A stretch of DNA of 43,336 bases, taken from assembly GCA_017995695.1 (NCBI GenBank), contig JAGOIJ010000001.1:1-43336 (forward strand), in the 5' to 3' direction. Shown here in pieces: positions 1 through 8,458 of this stretch. The notes under the pieces are model-generated. The model saw nothing but the letters and a program-made list of their open reading frames with translations, searched no databases and had not been told where the DNA came from. The stretch's first letter is position 1, and the number at the start of each line of letters is the position of its first letter. Source of the stretch: Candidatus Omnitrophota bacterium. GTDB taxonomy: Bacteria > Omnitrophota > Gorgyraeia > Gygaellales > Profunditerraquicolaceae. Made by a program: the position numbers and the translations under genes.

Positions 1-64
1 GATTTGAACTCGCGATCTTCGCCGTGACAGGGCGACGTGTTAGACCAGGCTACACCACGACCCC
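1..64 (-). tRNA. tRNA-Asp(GTC), 3' end cut by the window edge
   Basis: Read on the minus strand, the acceptor strand GGGGTCG, a D-arm and a five-pair anticodon stem TCGCC/GGCGA enclosing the loop CTGTCAC are visible. The anticodon is therefore GTC, for aspartate. The window begins inside the T-loop, so the 3' half of the T-arm and acceptor are missing. It is the last of a leftward-reading series after tRNA-Val. Confidence 0.93.
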
Positions 65-70
65 TCATTG

Positions 71-98
71 GTCTATAGTCTATGGTTAATAGTCTACA
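71..98. repeat. Four tandem heptamers between tRNA-Asp and tRNA-Val
   Basis: Four 7-bp units follow each other: GTCTATA, GTCTATG, GTTAATA, GTCTACA. They lie in the 108-bp spacer between two tRNA genes. No gene is visible in the spacer. The period matches heptamer arrays found inside several coding genes of this window. Confidence 0.75.
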
Positions 99-172
99 GC
101 TAAAGGGATAAACATTGATAGGATGTCAATTGTATCGTAAAATTTGCCCTCTGACAACAGGTTTTTAACTGG

Positions 173-246
173 TGGGCGATAGAGGACTTGAACCCCTGAC
201 CTTCTGAATGTAAGTCAGACGCTCTAACCAGCTGAGCTAATCGCCC
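173..246 (-). tRNA. tRNA-Val(TAC)
   Basis: A full 74-nt cloverleaf is readable on the minus strand. Acceptor GGGCGAT pairs with ATCGCCC, and the anticodon stem TCTGA/TCAGA encloses CTTACAT, giving anticodon TAC. The discriminator A is followed by an encoded CCA (172-170), unlike the Arg, Leu, Cys and Val(GAC) tRNAs in this window. Confidence 0.96.
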
Positions 247-253
247 AACATTT

Positions 254-643
254 TCAATACGCGCTTTTGATAACTTTATAAGGATCGTCTTCAGAATCCT
301 GCTCGTCGACCTTATTAAATAACTCGCGCTGTTCTTGCGTTAATGCAGCCTGAAGATCAAGCTCTGCCTGAATTTTTATCGCCGACACCTTATCTCCGGC
401 CTCATCAAGCACAAGAGCAATATCTGCCTTGGATTTATTTAAAATATCGGTAATCTTCTTTTCCTGCTCGGTAGATAAATTCAACTTTTCATCCAAAGCA
501 GCAACGCGCGCCTTAATCCGCTCCTGCCTATCTCTCAGCGTCGGCAGCTTGGTTTTTTTGTTTTCCAGCATCTTGGCAAAAATAACGCTACTCGTAAAAC
601 AAATAACACAAAGCATCACTACCGCAGAAACTTTATTTTTCAT
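254..643 (-). CDS. Small exported helical protein, Spy/CpxP-like
   Basis: This 129-residue protein begins with a signal peptide (hydrophobic stretch about residues 5-22, likely cleavage after VIFA). The rest is charged and predicted helical. It contains the motif LNLSTEQEKKI and a second segment LTQEQRELF, which resemble the LTxxQ repeats of the periplasmic Spy/CpxP family of chaperones and metal-stress sensors. It ends in an acidic segment. It follows atpK by 11 bp and is probably the last gene of the V-ATPase operon. The family assignment rests on short motifs and is uncertain; a role in envelope stress or ATPase assembly is only inferred. Confidence 0.6.
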   Translation of the reverse strand: MKNKVSAVVMLCVICFTSSVIFAKMLENKKTKLPTLRDRQERIKARVAALDEKLNLSTEQEKKITDILNKSKADIALVLDEAGDKVSAIKIQAELDLQAALTQEQRELFNKVDEQDSEDDPYKVIKSAY

Positions 644-654
644 ATTGATATCCT

Positions 655-1116
655 TTACGCCGCCGCGATCAGCTTATCCAAAATGCCGAGAATAAATACC
701 ATAACAAAGAGCGCAACGGTTTCGGTCATGCCTAATACGATCAAATAATTAGTAAACCCTTTATTAGTTTCACCCATGGCGTCGCAGGCCGACGCAGCGC
801 ACTTTCCTTGCCAGTATGCCGAAAGGCCGATGGCCAAACCGCAGAAAGCGCCAATACCCCACGCATACTGTCCCTTTTCCGCAAGCAGGTAAAGCTTATC
901 CATAACAATCTTGCCGTAGATAGTCTGGGTAAGAGGCGCGCCAACAAAAGCAACCAACATAAACGAAGCAGCCTTATTCTGGCTGTAATTTTTTTTCCAT
1001 GCGCCGATAGCGCTCATGCCCGCGATCCCAGCACCCGCGCCTGAACCACAGGCAGCAAGCGCCAAAACCAAACTCAATCCTAAATCTTTGAATTGACTTA
1101 CCACGTTTGGATCCAT
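655..1116 (-). CDS. atpK: V-type ATP synthase subunit K (rotor ring proteolipid)
   Basis: Subunit K forms the membrane rotor ring that carries ions through the Vo part. The 153-residue protein has four membrane helices arranged as two hairpins, the usual duplicated c-subunit layout. The ion carboxylate is E132 (MTETVALF) in helix 4. T63 and Q64 in helix 2 (PLTQTIYG) and Q103 in helix 3 (YWQGKCAA) correspond to the sodium ligands Thr64, Gln65 and Gln110 of Enterococcus hirae NtpK. The start is supported by GGGAGG six bases upstream. It lies 17 bp after atpI. Sodium rather than proton coupling is inferred from these residues. Confidence 0.95.
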   Translation of the reverse strand: MDPNVVSQFKDLGLSLVLALAACGSGAGAGIAGMSAIGAWKKNYSQNKAASFMLVAFVGAPLTQTIYGKIVMDKLYLLAEKGQYAWGIGAFCGLAIGLSAYWQGKCAASACDAMGETNKGFTNYLIVLGMTETVALFVMVFILGILDKLIAAA

Positions 1117-1133
1117 CTTGTTCCTCCCTTTGC

Positions 1134-2915
1134 TTATGAAGACATTTCTTTAAGCGGCCGATACACAATACCATTCCAGGTAACATTGGCGTGCATTGAA
1201 AACTCCAATACATTTAACCGCAAGCCATGGACCAATACCGACATGGGGCCAAGAACAATATTTAACAAGTGCCCCACCACAATAATTAAACTGCCTGCAA
1301 TAACAGCGGTTACGCCTCTGCCTAAACTAGCTGCCATGGCATTGGTTGTTTCTGCAATGGAAACCCCTGCCAACCCAACAGCAAAAAGCCGGATATAAGA
1401 AATAATATCGGAAAGGTTATTCATTAGACCAATCCCAAAACCTGTAGCGGTGAATCCTTCGCCTAAAGATTTTACAATGTTTCTTTGAGGATTAGTAAAA
1501 AATAAAACAAAGACAACGCCCAATGCCAAAAGCCATCCTGCAAAAACGGGGAATGGCTGATTCAAAATGAGGGTGCGCGCCAAGAAAAATCCTGTCCACA
1601 CCAAGCACACCCAACCTATATCTGCCAATGCCGAAGGATGGGGAAATTTAAGCGCAGCCCGCCATGAGTGCGCAATACTAAGATGCACCACGCCAATAGC
1701 AAAACAAATCGCTTGCATAGTGAGCGCATCATTTAGCGCAGGCACCAATGGTTTAATACCAATGCTCGCCAGCCACCCCTGGCCAAAAAAAGTGCCTGTT
1801 AATAATCCCCACACCATTGCACAGCTGCTCAAGAGATAGAAAAAGAGAAATACGTGTGCGTTGTTCCCCTGCTTGCCTTTCTTCTTTTGAAACCATGCAG
1901 TGAGTAAAAAATACGCCAGACCGTAACCTGCATCGCCGATAAGAATGCCGAAAAAGAGGCTAAAAAAAACTAAGAATAACAGACTCACATCCAATTCACG
2001 GTACCCGGGGGTTATCCCCAAAAGATTAAAAAGCGGTTTTATCAAAGTAACCCAGCGCGGATTTTTTAAAAGTGTAGGCACGATATCTTCTTCAGAAGGG
2101 TCCTGAATAAGCAAACCCCATCGTTTTTTTTGCGCAGCTGCCTCAACCACCTGGATGTCGCTTACCGGAACATAACCAGTCAAATAACTAACCGCGCCTT
2201 CCTGCCCCATGCCCGCGAGTGCCTCGTGAAATTCAAGCTTGCTTTCAAAATCCTTGCGCCTTGCGGTAAGAGTTTTACGATAGGCCATATGTTTGCAGAT
2301 ATCATCCTTAATAATCTGCATCATCCTGCCATCTTCATATAAACGAGCGCGCATTGCACTAAGCCCAAGCTTCGGCAAGCTAACCTCTTTGAAGGCAAGC
2401 TCGCTATTATCTGACGCAATCACGACACAGTGCGCGATCCCCCCCGAGGTAAACACGACCTTGCAAATTACCCGCCCAGGCACAGTTGCCACTTCCTTAA
2501 CCGGAATTTCATAGAGCCGCACAAAAATATTCTTTTCGCGTAAACGCACAACGGCATCCGGATCAAAATCGCCCCAGCGTTCCCAATCGCTTATTCTTAA
2601 CGTTAAGGTGCGTGAATACTCCTCAAGCTGCTCCAAGCGCTTACGCAACTCAATCAGATGATGACAGACAAATTTCCAGTCTGAAGGCGCCTCTTGGCTT
2701 TGTTTACCCGCGGCTATCATGAGCCCTGGATCAGCCAATATTGTTTCTGCGTTTGCGATTAACGCGATATCATCGCGCAATTGTTGCACGTGGCTACCCG
2801 CAGGAGCCTGATGATGCTCAACGTGTAACACCCCAAGCGTGCGTAATGCAGATATCGTGGGCTCTGCCTCATGCGCCTGCACCAAGATTGAAACCTTCTT
2901 CATTGGAACAATCAT
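1134..2915 (-). CDS. atpI: V-type ATP synthase subunit I (membrane stator)
   Basis: Subunit I is the a-type stator that provides the ion half-channels next to the K ring and anchors the peripheral stalks. The 593 residues fit the family, slightly on the short side. The first 300 or so residues are soluble, start with the family pattern MIVPMKKVSIL, and form the stalk-binding arm. The second half contains about seven or eight membrane helices, including the conserved GDAGYGLAY and NNLSDIISYIRLFAVGLAG segments, the latter holding the channel arginine. The start overlaps the atpD stop by 4 bp (ATGA), indicating translational coupling. Confidence 0.96.
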   Translation of the reverse strand: MIVPMKKVSILVQAHEAEPTISALRTLGVLHVEHHQAPAGSHVQQLRDDIALIANAETILADPGLMIAAGKQSQEAPSDWKFVCHHLIELRKRLEQLEEYSRTLTLRISDWERWGDFDPDAVVRLREKNIFVRLYEIPVKEVATVPGRVICKVVFTSGGIAHCVVIASDNSELAFKEVSLPKLGLSAMRARLYEDGRMMQIIKDDICKHMAYRKTLTARRKDFESKLEFHEALAGMGQEGAVSYLTGYVPVSDIQVVEAAAQKKRWGLLIQDPSEEDIVPTLLKNPRWVTLIKPLFNLLGITPGYRELDVSLLFLVFFSLFFGILIGDAGYGLAYFLLTAWFQKKKGKQGNNAHVFLFFYLLSSCAMVWGLLTGTFFGQGWLASIGIKPLVPALNDALTMQAICFAIGVVHLSIAHSWRAALKFPHPSALADIGWVCLVWTGFFLARTLILNQPFPVFAGWLLALGVVFVLFFTNPQRNIVKSLGEGFTATGFGIGLMNNLSDIISYIRLFAVGLAGVSIAETTNAMAASLGRGVTAVIAGSLIIVVGHLLNIVLGPMSVLVHGLRLNVLEFSMHANVTWNGIVYRPLKEMSS

Positions 2916-3529
2916 ACCAAAGCCTCTTCCAGCGCAACATCTTCCAATTTGCGCTTAGCGATTTTGCAGCGGCCCACCGCATTAGTCATTTGATCCCCGA
3001 TATAGATTTTAATCAGCCTGATGGTTTCTTTTGCCTCGGGGATCTTCACCTTCTCAAAAAGATTCACCCGCTGATTAGTGATGCGCAGCTCAACGTGCAA
3101 AAGCTGAACCCCTTTCTTGATCAAGCGTATCTCTTCAGCAAGCGCAACCAACCCCCGCGCTGCCTCAATGCCGTTATCAACCCATAAGGGAGTTGTAAAT
3201 AAATCATAGTCTGCTGTGGGAAACTGCGCATGCTCAAAAAGACCGATATCTAACCCCGCAATGTTTTTCTTCTGCGTCAATACCTGCGTTGCTTCAGTCC
3301 AGGAGCGGAAAGCTTCAGGCGCCTCGCTTAATAAACCCGACCAAGACATGACACTTTTCTTCTTTGCCTCAAAAAGGCGCGTTTTCTCTTCAAGAAGCGC
3401 TGCTTGATGCATAATCTCCATCTGCAGCTGCTGTTTTTTAAGTTGCAGGGTAGGCAGATACCGTTCATACTGACGCAAGGCATCGCGCTGCCGTTTTAAT
3501 TCGCCTTTAGTAAATTTAACCTTTGCCAT
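2912..3529 (-). CDS. atpD: V-type ATP synthase subunit D (central shaft)
   Basis: Subunit D is the coiled-coil central axle that turns inside the A3B3 head. The 205-residue protein starts KVKFTKGELKRQRDALRQ, close to the family start, and is mostly two long helices with a short middle region. The C-terminal helix carries TNAVGRCKIAKRK, a typical family ending. It lies 16 bp after atpB and overlaps atpI. No separate subunit F gene, the usual partner of D in the shaft, is present in this operon. Confidence 0.94.
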   Translation of the reverse strand: MAKVKFTKGELKRQRDALRQYERYLPTLQLKKQQLQMEIMHQAALLEEKTRLFEAKKKSVMSWSGLLSEAPEAFRSWTEATQVLTQKKNIAGLDIGLFEHAQFPTADYDLFTTPLWVDNGIEAARGLVALAEEIRLIKKGVQLLHVELRITNQRVNLFEKVKIPEAKETIRLIKIYIGDQMTNAVGRCKIAKRKLEDVALEEALV

Positions 3530-3545
3530 TTTCCTTACTCGCTAC

Positions 3546-4841
3546 TCACTCTTTTGGCCAATATTCATCAATCAGCGCTTGCTTGATTCCTGTTTCTTCC
3601 GGCAGAAAACATTCCTTTAAAATATCCCAAGCGCGCTCGAGGGCTTTCTCTAAAGGGATATTAACCTCAAGGGACATCATCTGCTGCTCAAATAATTTCC
3701 CATACTTTAATAATTTAGCATCCCAGGGGCTCATTTGAAAACCCATCGCTTGTTTTTCTAAGGTCTCGCGGTAATTCGCGAATAACTGGATCATGGTATC
3801 CATGATGGTGCGATGATCGCTTCTGGTTTTCCCGTTAACTTGCTGTTTAAGCCGACTTAAGGAACCAAACGGCTCAATCACTTTATTTTTCAAATAAAAC
3901 TGCCCTTCAGTAATATAGCCAGTATTATCAGGCACAGGGTGCGTTACGTCATCGCCGGGCATAGTCGTCACTGCCAACACTGTTATTGATCCGGCGGTAT
4001 CAAAATCAACCGCTTTTTCGTAACGCGCGGCAAGCTGGCTATACAGATCGCCGGGATAGCCGCGGTTTGAAGGAACCTGCTCCATAGTAATGGATATTTC
4101 TTTGAGCGCGTCGCAGAAATTCGTCATATCAGTCAACAACACCAATACCCGTTTGCCCTTAAGAGCGAAATCTTCCGCCACCGCAAGGCTGATATCAGGA
4201 ACCAGGAGGCACTCGACCACAGGATCCGCAGCGGTATGAATGAAAAACACGCACCGCGTCAATGCGCCATTTTCCTCAAGCGTGTCGCGGAAAAATAAAT
4301 AATCATCATGTTTAAGCCCCATCCCGCCTAAGATAATAATATCTATTTCAGCCTGTATGGCGATACGCGCGAGCAATTCATTATACGGTTCGCCTGCAAT
4401 GGAGAAGATCGGCAATTTCTGGGATTCAACCAAAGAATTAAATACGTCGATCATGGGGATACCCGTGCGAATCATCTTGTCAGGAACAACGCGTTTAACC
4501 GGATTAACCGGCGGTCCTGCGATATCAATCATGTTATCAGAGAGCGCCGGGCCGCGGTCAAGAGGCAGGCCGCTTCCATTAAAAATTCTGCCTAACAAAG
4601 ACTCACCTGTTGCAATACGCATGGGACGCCCAAAGAACCGTACCGCATCGCCAGTGGAAATGCCGCGACTTCCAGCAAAAACCTGCAAATACACCTTGGC
4701 ACCATCAAGACGAATTACCTGAGCCAGCGATATTCCTCGACGAGTAGTTACCTGGGCAATATCATTGTTGCCAACGCCCTCTGCCTCAACCGTAATAACG
4801 TCTCCGGCGATTTGAATGATATTAGTATATACCTTACTCAT
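3546..4841 (-). CDS. atpB: V-type ATP synthase subunit B (non-catalytic head)
   Basis: Subunit B alternates with A in the hexameric head and binds nucleotide without hydrolysing it. The chosen 431-residue start reads MSKVYTNIIQIAGDVITVE. A longer reading exists but would intrude 41 bp into atpA, whereas this ATG overlaps the atpA stop by 8 bp. The Walker A loop is degenerate (SIAGEPYNELLARIA), as expected for B. Other family marks are RGYPGDLYSQLAARYEKA and the PDNTGYITEGQFYL segment. Confidence 0.96.
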   Translation of the reverse strand: MSKVYTNIIQIAGDVITVEAEGVGNNDIAQVTTRRGISLAQVIRLDGAKVYLQVFAGSRGISTGDAVRFFGRPMRIATGESLLGRIFNGSGLPLDRGPALSDNMIDIAGPPVNPVKRVVPDKMIRTGIPMIDVFNSLVESQKLPIFSIAGEPYNELLARIAIQAEIDIIILGGMGLKHDDYLFFRDTLEENGALTRCVFFIHTAADPVVECLLVPDISLAVAEDFALKGKRVLVLLTDMTNFCDALKEISITMEQVPSNRGYPGDLYSQLAARYEKAVDFDTAGSITVLAVTTMPGDDVTHPVPDNTGYITEGQFYLKNKVIEPFGSLSRLKQQVNGKTRSDHRTIMDTMIQLFANYRETLEKQAMGFQMSPWDAKLLKYGKLFEQQMMSLEVNIPLEKALERAWDILKECFLPEETGIKQALIDEYWPKE

Positions 4842-6588
4842 TGCCACTACCCTCTCTTTTACTTTTTTTCGCATCGAGAAACTCGCGCATTGCCTGCTCG
4901 GCGCGTTTAGCTTCTGGAGAATCCCACGCAGCAGAATTCCATCCCTTGCATTGCTGGGTCAGCTTCTGAAAAAATGAGCGCGCTTCTGCTTTGTCCTTAA
5001 ACGTAAAATCCGACTGGAGGATATCATAGATAAACGAAAAAACATAACGCTGCCGCCCGTCATCGGTTGCCTCATCCACGGGATCAAAGGCATTTTGCTG
5101 CAAATAGGCGGCATCAAGAAATTCGCCTTTAAGATATTCAATAAAATCCTTAAGCGATGTCCCCTCCTCGCCAATAACCTTCATCATTTGCGCAACGTCG
5201 TTACTCTTCTTCAAGATAGCATGTCCGCGCGAAGCCTGCCCGGCGTCAATAAAACTGCGGTACTTAGTCCAGCTGATCAACGGATCAATGGCGGGGTACT
5301 TGCGCGCATTAGAGCGATCCCGCGAAAGACCATGAAACGCGCCGACAACCTTAAGCGTCGCCTGCGTTACTGGCTCCTCAAAATTACCTCCCGCAGGACT
5401 TACCGTGCCGCCGATAGTTACTGATCCAAGCGATCCGTCGTAGAGCTTAACCACTCCTGCTCGCTCGTAAAACGAAGCAATGCGGGATTCAAGATATGCA
5501 GGAAATGCCTCTTCCCCGGGGATCTCCTCCAGCCGGCCAGACATCTCACGCATTGCCTGGGCCCAACGCGACGTTGAATCTGCCAACAATAACACGTGCA
5601 ACCCCATCTGACGGTAATATTCAGCGATGGTCACGGCGGTATACACGCTTGATTCGCGCGCGGCAACCGGCATAGAGCTGGTATTGCAGATAATTACCGT
5701 GCGGTCGCTTAATGGCTTGCCGGTTCGCGGATCATTAATTGTCGGAAATGTTTTTAACGTTTCCACAACTTCTCCTGCCCGCTCCCCGCAAGCCGCAATA
5801 ATAACTACATCAATTTCTGCGTGGCGGCTGGTTAATTGCTGTAAAACAGTTTTACCGGCGCCAAAAGGTCCGGGAATGCAATACGTTCCTCCGCGCGCCA
5901 CAGGAAACAATGAATCGATAATACGCATCTTAGTGACAAGCGGTTCTTGAGGCTTAAGCTTTTCGACAAACGCAGTAATGGGAATCTTTACTGGCCAGCG
6001 CTGTTTCATGAATACAGGATAAAGCTTACCATCTTGATCACGCAATTCAGCAATGGGCTGCTTTGCCGTATACAACCCTTTGGCGGCAATACGCGTTACG
6101 GTAAGCACCCCTGAACACGTTAAAGGCGCCAGGATACAATGCTTGAAGATCTTTTCTGGCACCACGCCGAGTTTTTCGCCGGGCCTGATGGTGTCGCCAA
6201 CATTCACCAAGGGTGTGAATTCCCAGGACAGATCATCGGAGAGTGGCGTTTTATATATACCGCGCTTTAAAAAGAAGCCGCACTCTTTTGCCAGTTCAGG
6301 CAAAGGATTCTGCAGACCATCAAAAATCTGGCCTAATAATCCAGGGCCTAATTCAACGGATAAAAGCTCATCAGAGAAAATAACCTGCTCGCCAACGGTA
6401 AGTCCGGCTGTGCTCTCGTATACTTGTAATTCCGCTAAATTTCCCCGCACCCGGATAACCTCGGCCTTAAGCTGTTCATCGTCATGCAAGAAATAAGCAA
6501 CTTCGTTTTGCACGACATGCGTGTCCGTGCGCACGGTAATCATGTTGGCGTTAATTTTCGCGATCGTACCTGTTCTTTTCGGTTCCAT
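4834..6588 (-). CDS. atpA: V-type ATP synthase subunit A (catalytic head)
   Basis: This is the ATP-hydrolysing or ATP-synthesising subunit. The 584-residue length is normal for the family. The N-terminal barrel is followed by the V-type bulge region (about residues 115-190). The Walker A loop GPFGAGKT is at residues 240-247, with the downstream catalytic region ACGERAGEVVE and the ADSTSRWAQAMREMSGRLEE signature. A ribosome site AGAGG lies eight bases before ATG. It sits between the DUF2764 gene and atpB, as in chlamydial and spirochaete operons. Confidence 0.97.
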   Translation of the reverse strand: MEPKRTGTIAKINANMITVRTDTHVVQNEVAYFLHDDEQLKAEVIRVRGNLAELQVYESTAGLTVGEQVIFSDELLSVELGPGLLGQIFDGLQNPLPELAKECGFFLKRGIYKTPLSDDLSWEFTPLVNVGDTIRPGEKLGVVPEKIFKHCILAPLTCSGVLTVTRIAAKGLYTAKQPIAELRDQDGKLYPVFMKQRWPVKIPITAFVEKLKPQEPLVTKMRIIDSLFPVARGGTYCIPGPFGAGKTVLQQLTSRHAEIDVVIIAACGERAGEVVETLKTFPTINDPRTGKPLSDRTVIICNTSSMPVAARESSVYTAVTIAEYYRQMGLHVLLLADSTSRWAQAMREMSGRLEEIPGEEAFPAYLESRIASFYERAGVVKLYDGSLGSVTIGGTVSPAGGNFEEPVTQATLKVVGAFHGLSRDRSNARKYPAIDPLISWTKYRSFIDAGQASRGHAILKKSNDVAQMMKVIGEEGTSLKDFIEYLKGEFLDAAYLQQNAFDPVDEATDDGRQRYVFSFIYDILQSDFTFKDKAEARSFFQKLTQQCKGWNSAAWDSPEAKRAEQAMREFLDAKKSKREGSGNE

Positions 6589-6596
6589 AGTAACCT

Positions 6597-7136
6597 CTAA
6601 ACAATAGTGGCTGAAGGCATGGCGGCCGCAAATAATTTCTGCGCATCTGCACTGCGCACCTGCTCCCAGCGCGTGAGTATCGTGAGTTTTAAACCATACA
6701 CGAGCAAAGCATCAATATCAAAAAAGTGCCCTCTTCCTAACTCTTCAAGAAATTGCCAACGCTCTCGGTCGAGCAGCTGTTCAGCTTCCAACAAAGAAGG
6801 ATTACGGCATGCATTTGCCGCCACATGTACAAGAGCTTGTTCAGCATATCCGTCAGCGCGCGCATATTTGAGCGGATCAAGGTGCTTGCGACCGGCGCGA
6901 ATCCTCACTAACTCATTTTTCAGACGACGGTTAAATGAAGCCCACGCTTGCAAGGTCGGTTGTGCGCCGGCATATTCATGCTCCTTAAGAAGCACCGCTT
7001 GCTTTAGGAAGGCTAAATCCCGCTCGGGAAGGCGGTCATGCGCTAAAGCTATAAGCTGATCTGATGACAAGGGAGGACGCGCATCAAAATGCAGCATTGG
7101 TAAACTAGACATGAGATAATAATAAAACGACGACAT
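6597..7136 (-). CDS. DUF2764 family protein of V-ATPase operons
   Basis: This 179-residue soluble protein starts MSSFYYYLMSSLPML, matching the start of DUF2764 proteins. These are found almost only between subunits E and A in V-ATPase operons of Bacteroidetes, spirochaetes and chlamydiae. It is mainly helical, with no signal peptide or membrane helix. It stands 8 bp from atpA and 9 bp from atpE. Since the operon lacks genes for subunits C and F, the protein may take over one of those structural roles; that is inference from context. The ribosome site is weak, so coupling to atpE is likely. Confidence 0.85.
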   Translation of the reverse strand: MSSFYYYLMSSLPMLHFDARPPLSSDQLIALAHDRLPERDLAFLKQAVLLKEHEYAGAQPTLQAWASFNRRLKNELVRIRAGRKHLDPLKYARADGYAEQALVHVAANACRNPSLLEAEQLLDRERWQFLEELGRGHFFDIDALLVYGLKLTILTRWEQVRSADAQKLFAAAMPSATIV

Positions 7137-7145
7137 CGTAGAGTA

Positions 7146-7745
7146 TTATTGTAACAGCTCTTTAAGGGCAGGTGATAACTGCGATAAAAAATATTCACTC
7201 ATCGCCCGATCAGAAAAATCAAAGTGGGATTTTCCAGCATCAAAACTAATAACAAACCCTGCGGTAATATCTTCCCTTGTTTTTAGCGTAACCCCTTGTT
7301 TTATTTGCTGTTTTAACTTAGTCAGAAATTCTCCCTTGAGCTTTTCTTCATCTTCTTTACTCACCATGATCACAATCTCTGAAGAAGTAACAGCGCGATA
7401 CTCACTCATCACCAACTGAGCGATAATCTTAGCAAGCTCCTGCGAGGTCAACGCCTCTTTAACGTTCGCCTTGATAAGCGCCTGCAGCATGGCGGTAATC
7501 TCTTGTTTTAAAGAAAGCATGCAATCCCGGGCTGCTTGGCGCAAAGAAACCTTGGCGCTATCCTGCATTTTCGCTACTCTTTGCTCTGCCTCGGCTTCAA
7601 GCTGCTTCACTTGAGCTTGCGCCTTCTTGACTATTTCATCAGCTTGTTGTTGCGCCCGCGCTTCAATCTGCCGGGCTCTATCTTCTGCCTGCTGGATGCC
7701 CTCTTGTTGAATTTTCTCAATCAATCCTTTAATATCTTCTGCCAT
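7146..7745 (-). CDS. atpE: V-type ATP synthase subunit E (peripheral stalk)
   Basis: Subunit E forms part of the peripheral stalks that hold the A3B3 head against rotation. The 199-residue protein has a long charged coiled coil over about residues 5-85, rich in Glu, Gln, Lys and Ala (ARQIEARAQQQADEIVKKA). A compact alpha/beta C-terminal domain binds the head. The family ending FDAGKSHFDFSDRA is present. ATG is preceded by AGGAG. It is the first gene of the V-ATPase set, 20 bp after pyrF, and no separate promoter is obvious. Partner subunit G was not seen nearby. Confidence 0.9.
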   Translation of the reverse strand: MAEDIKGLIEKIQQEGIQQAEDRARQIEARAQQQADEIVKKAQAQVKQLEAEAEQRVAKMQDSAKVSLRQAARDCMLSLKQEITAMLQALIKANVKEALTSQELAKIIAQLVMSEYRAVTSSEIVIMVSKEDEEKLKGEFLTKLKQQIKQGVTLKTREDITAGFVISFDAGKSHFDFSDRAMSEYFLSQLSPALKELLQ

Positions 7746-7765
7746 AGCAATTCTCCTGTACAGCT

Positions 7766-8458
7766 TTATTGCAACGATAACAATTTCTTTGCTGCTTGCG
7801 CCGGATCAGACGCTTGCAAGATCGGCCTTCCGACGACTAAATAATCGCTTCCGGCCTTTACTGCCTCGCTCACCGTTGCTGTTCTCTTCTGGTCTTGCGC
7901 TTGCGAACCTTCAGCGCGAATCCCTGGCGTAACAATAACAAAATCTTTTTTAATATTCTGGCGCAACAACCCTGCTTCGCGCGCAGAGCACACAACGCCA
8001 TCCAATCCGCAATCTATGCCAATCGAAGCCAGCGTCAACACATCGCTTGAAACGACCTCTTTACTCGTTAATACGGTCACGCCAATAATCAGCGGCCGGG
8101 TAACGCTCTGTTTTTTTGACTCATCCTGGGCGGCTGAAATCGCCTGCCGCAACATCTCTTCATCGCCTAAAATGTGCACCGTCAGCATCTTTACCTTAAG
8201 GGAAACTGCCTGTCGCACCGCATTAGCCACAGTATTAGGAATATCAAAGAATTTTAAGTCTAAGAAAACTTCTGCTCCTTTGGCGCGGATCACCTCAACT
8301 ACCTTTGGCCCAAAGGCTGTAAATAAATGGATGCCAACCTTAAAAATCTTAATGTCCGGATACAATAGATCGACAAAGCGCGATACCTCGCCGAGAGAAT
8401 CAACGTCTAATGCAAGGATAATATTCGGTTTCTGAATGCCTGTGGCTACTTCTTTCAT
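7766..8458 (-). CDS. pyrF: Orotidine 5'-phosphate decarboxylase
   Basis: PyrF converts orotidine monophosphate to UMP, the last step of de novo pyrimidine synthesis. The 230-residue protein is a TIM barrel. The catalytic DxKxxD array is visible as D67-K69-D72 in FLDLKFFDIPNTV. The phosphate-binding end TPGIR and later VVGRPI are also present. Its ATG overlaps the pyrD stop by one base (TAATG), so the two are translationally coupled. V-ATPase genes follow closely in the same direction. Confidence 0.96.
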   Translation of the reverse strand: MKEVATGIQKPNIILALDVDSLGEVSRFVDLLYPDIKIFKVGIHLFTAFGPKVVEVIRAKGAEVFLDLKFFDIPNTVANAVRQAVSLKVKMLTVHILGDEEMLRQAISAAQDESKKQSVTRPLIIGVTVLTSKEVVSSDVLTLASIGIDCGLDGVVCSAREAGLLRQNIKKDFVIVTPGIRAEGSQAQDQKRTATVSEAVKAGSDYLVVGRPILQASDPAQAAKKLLSLQ

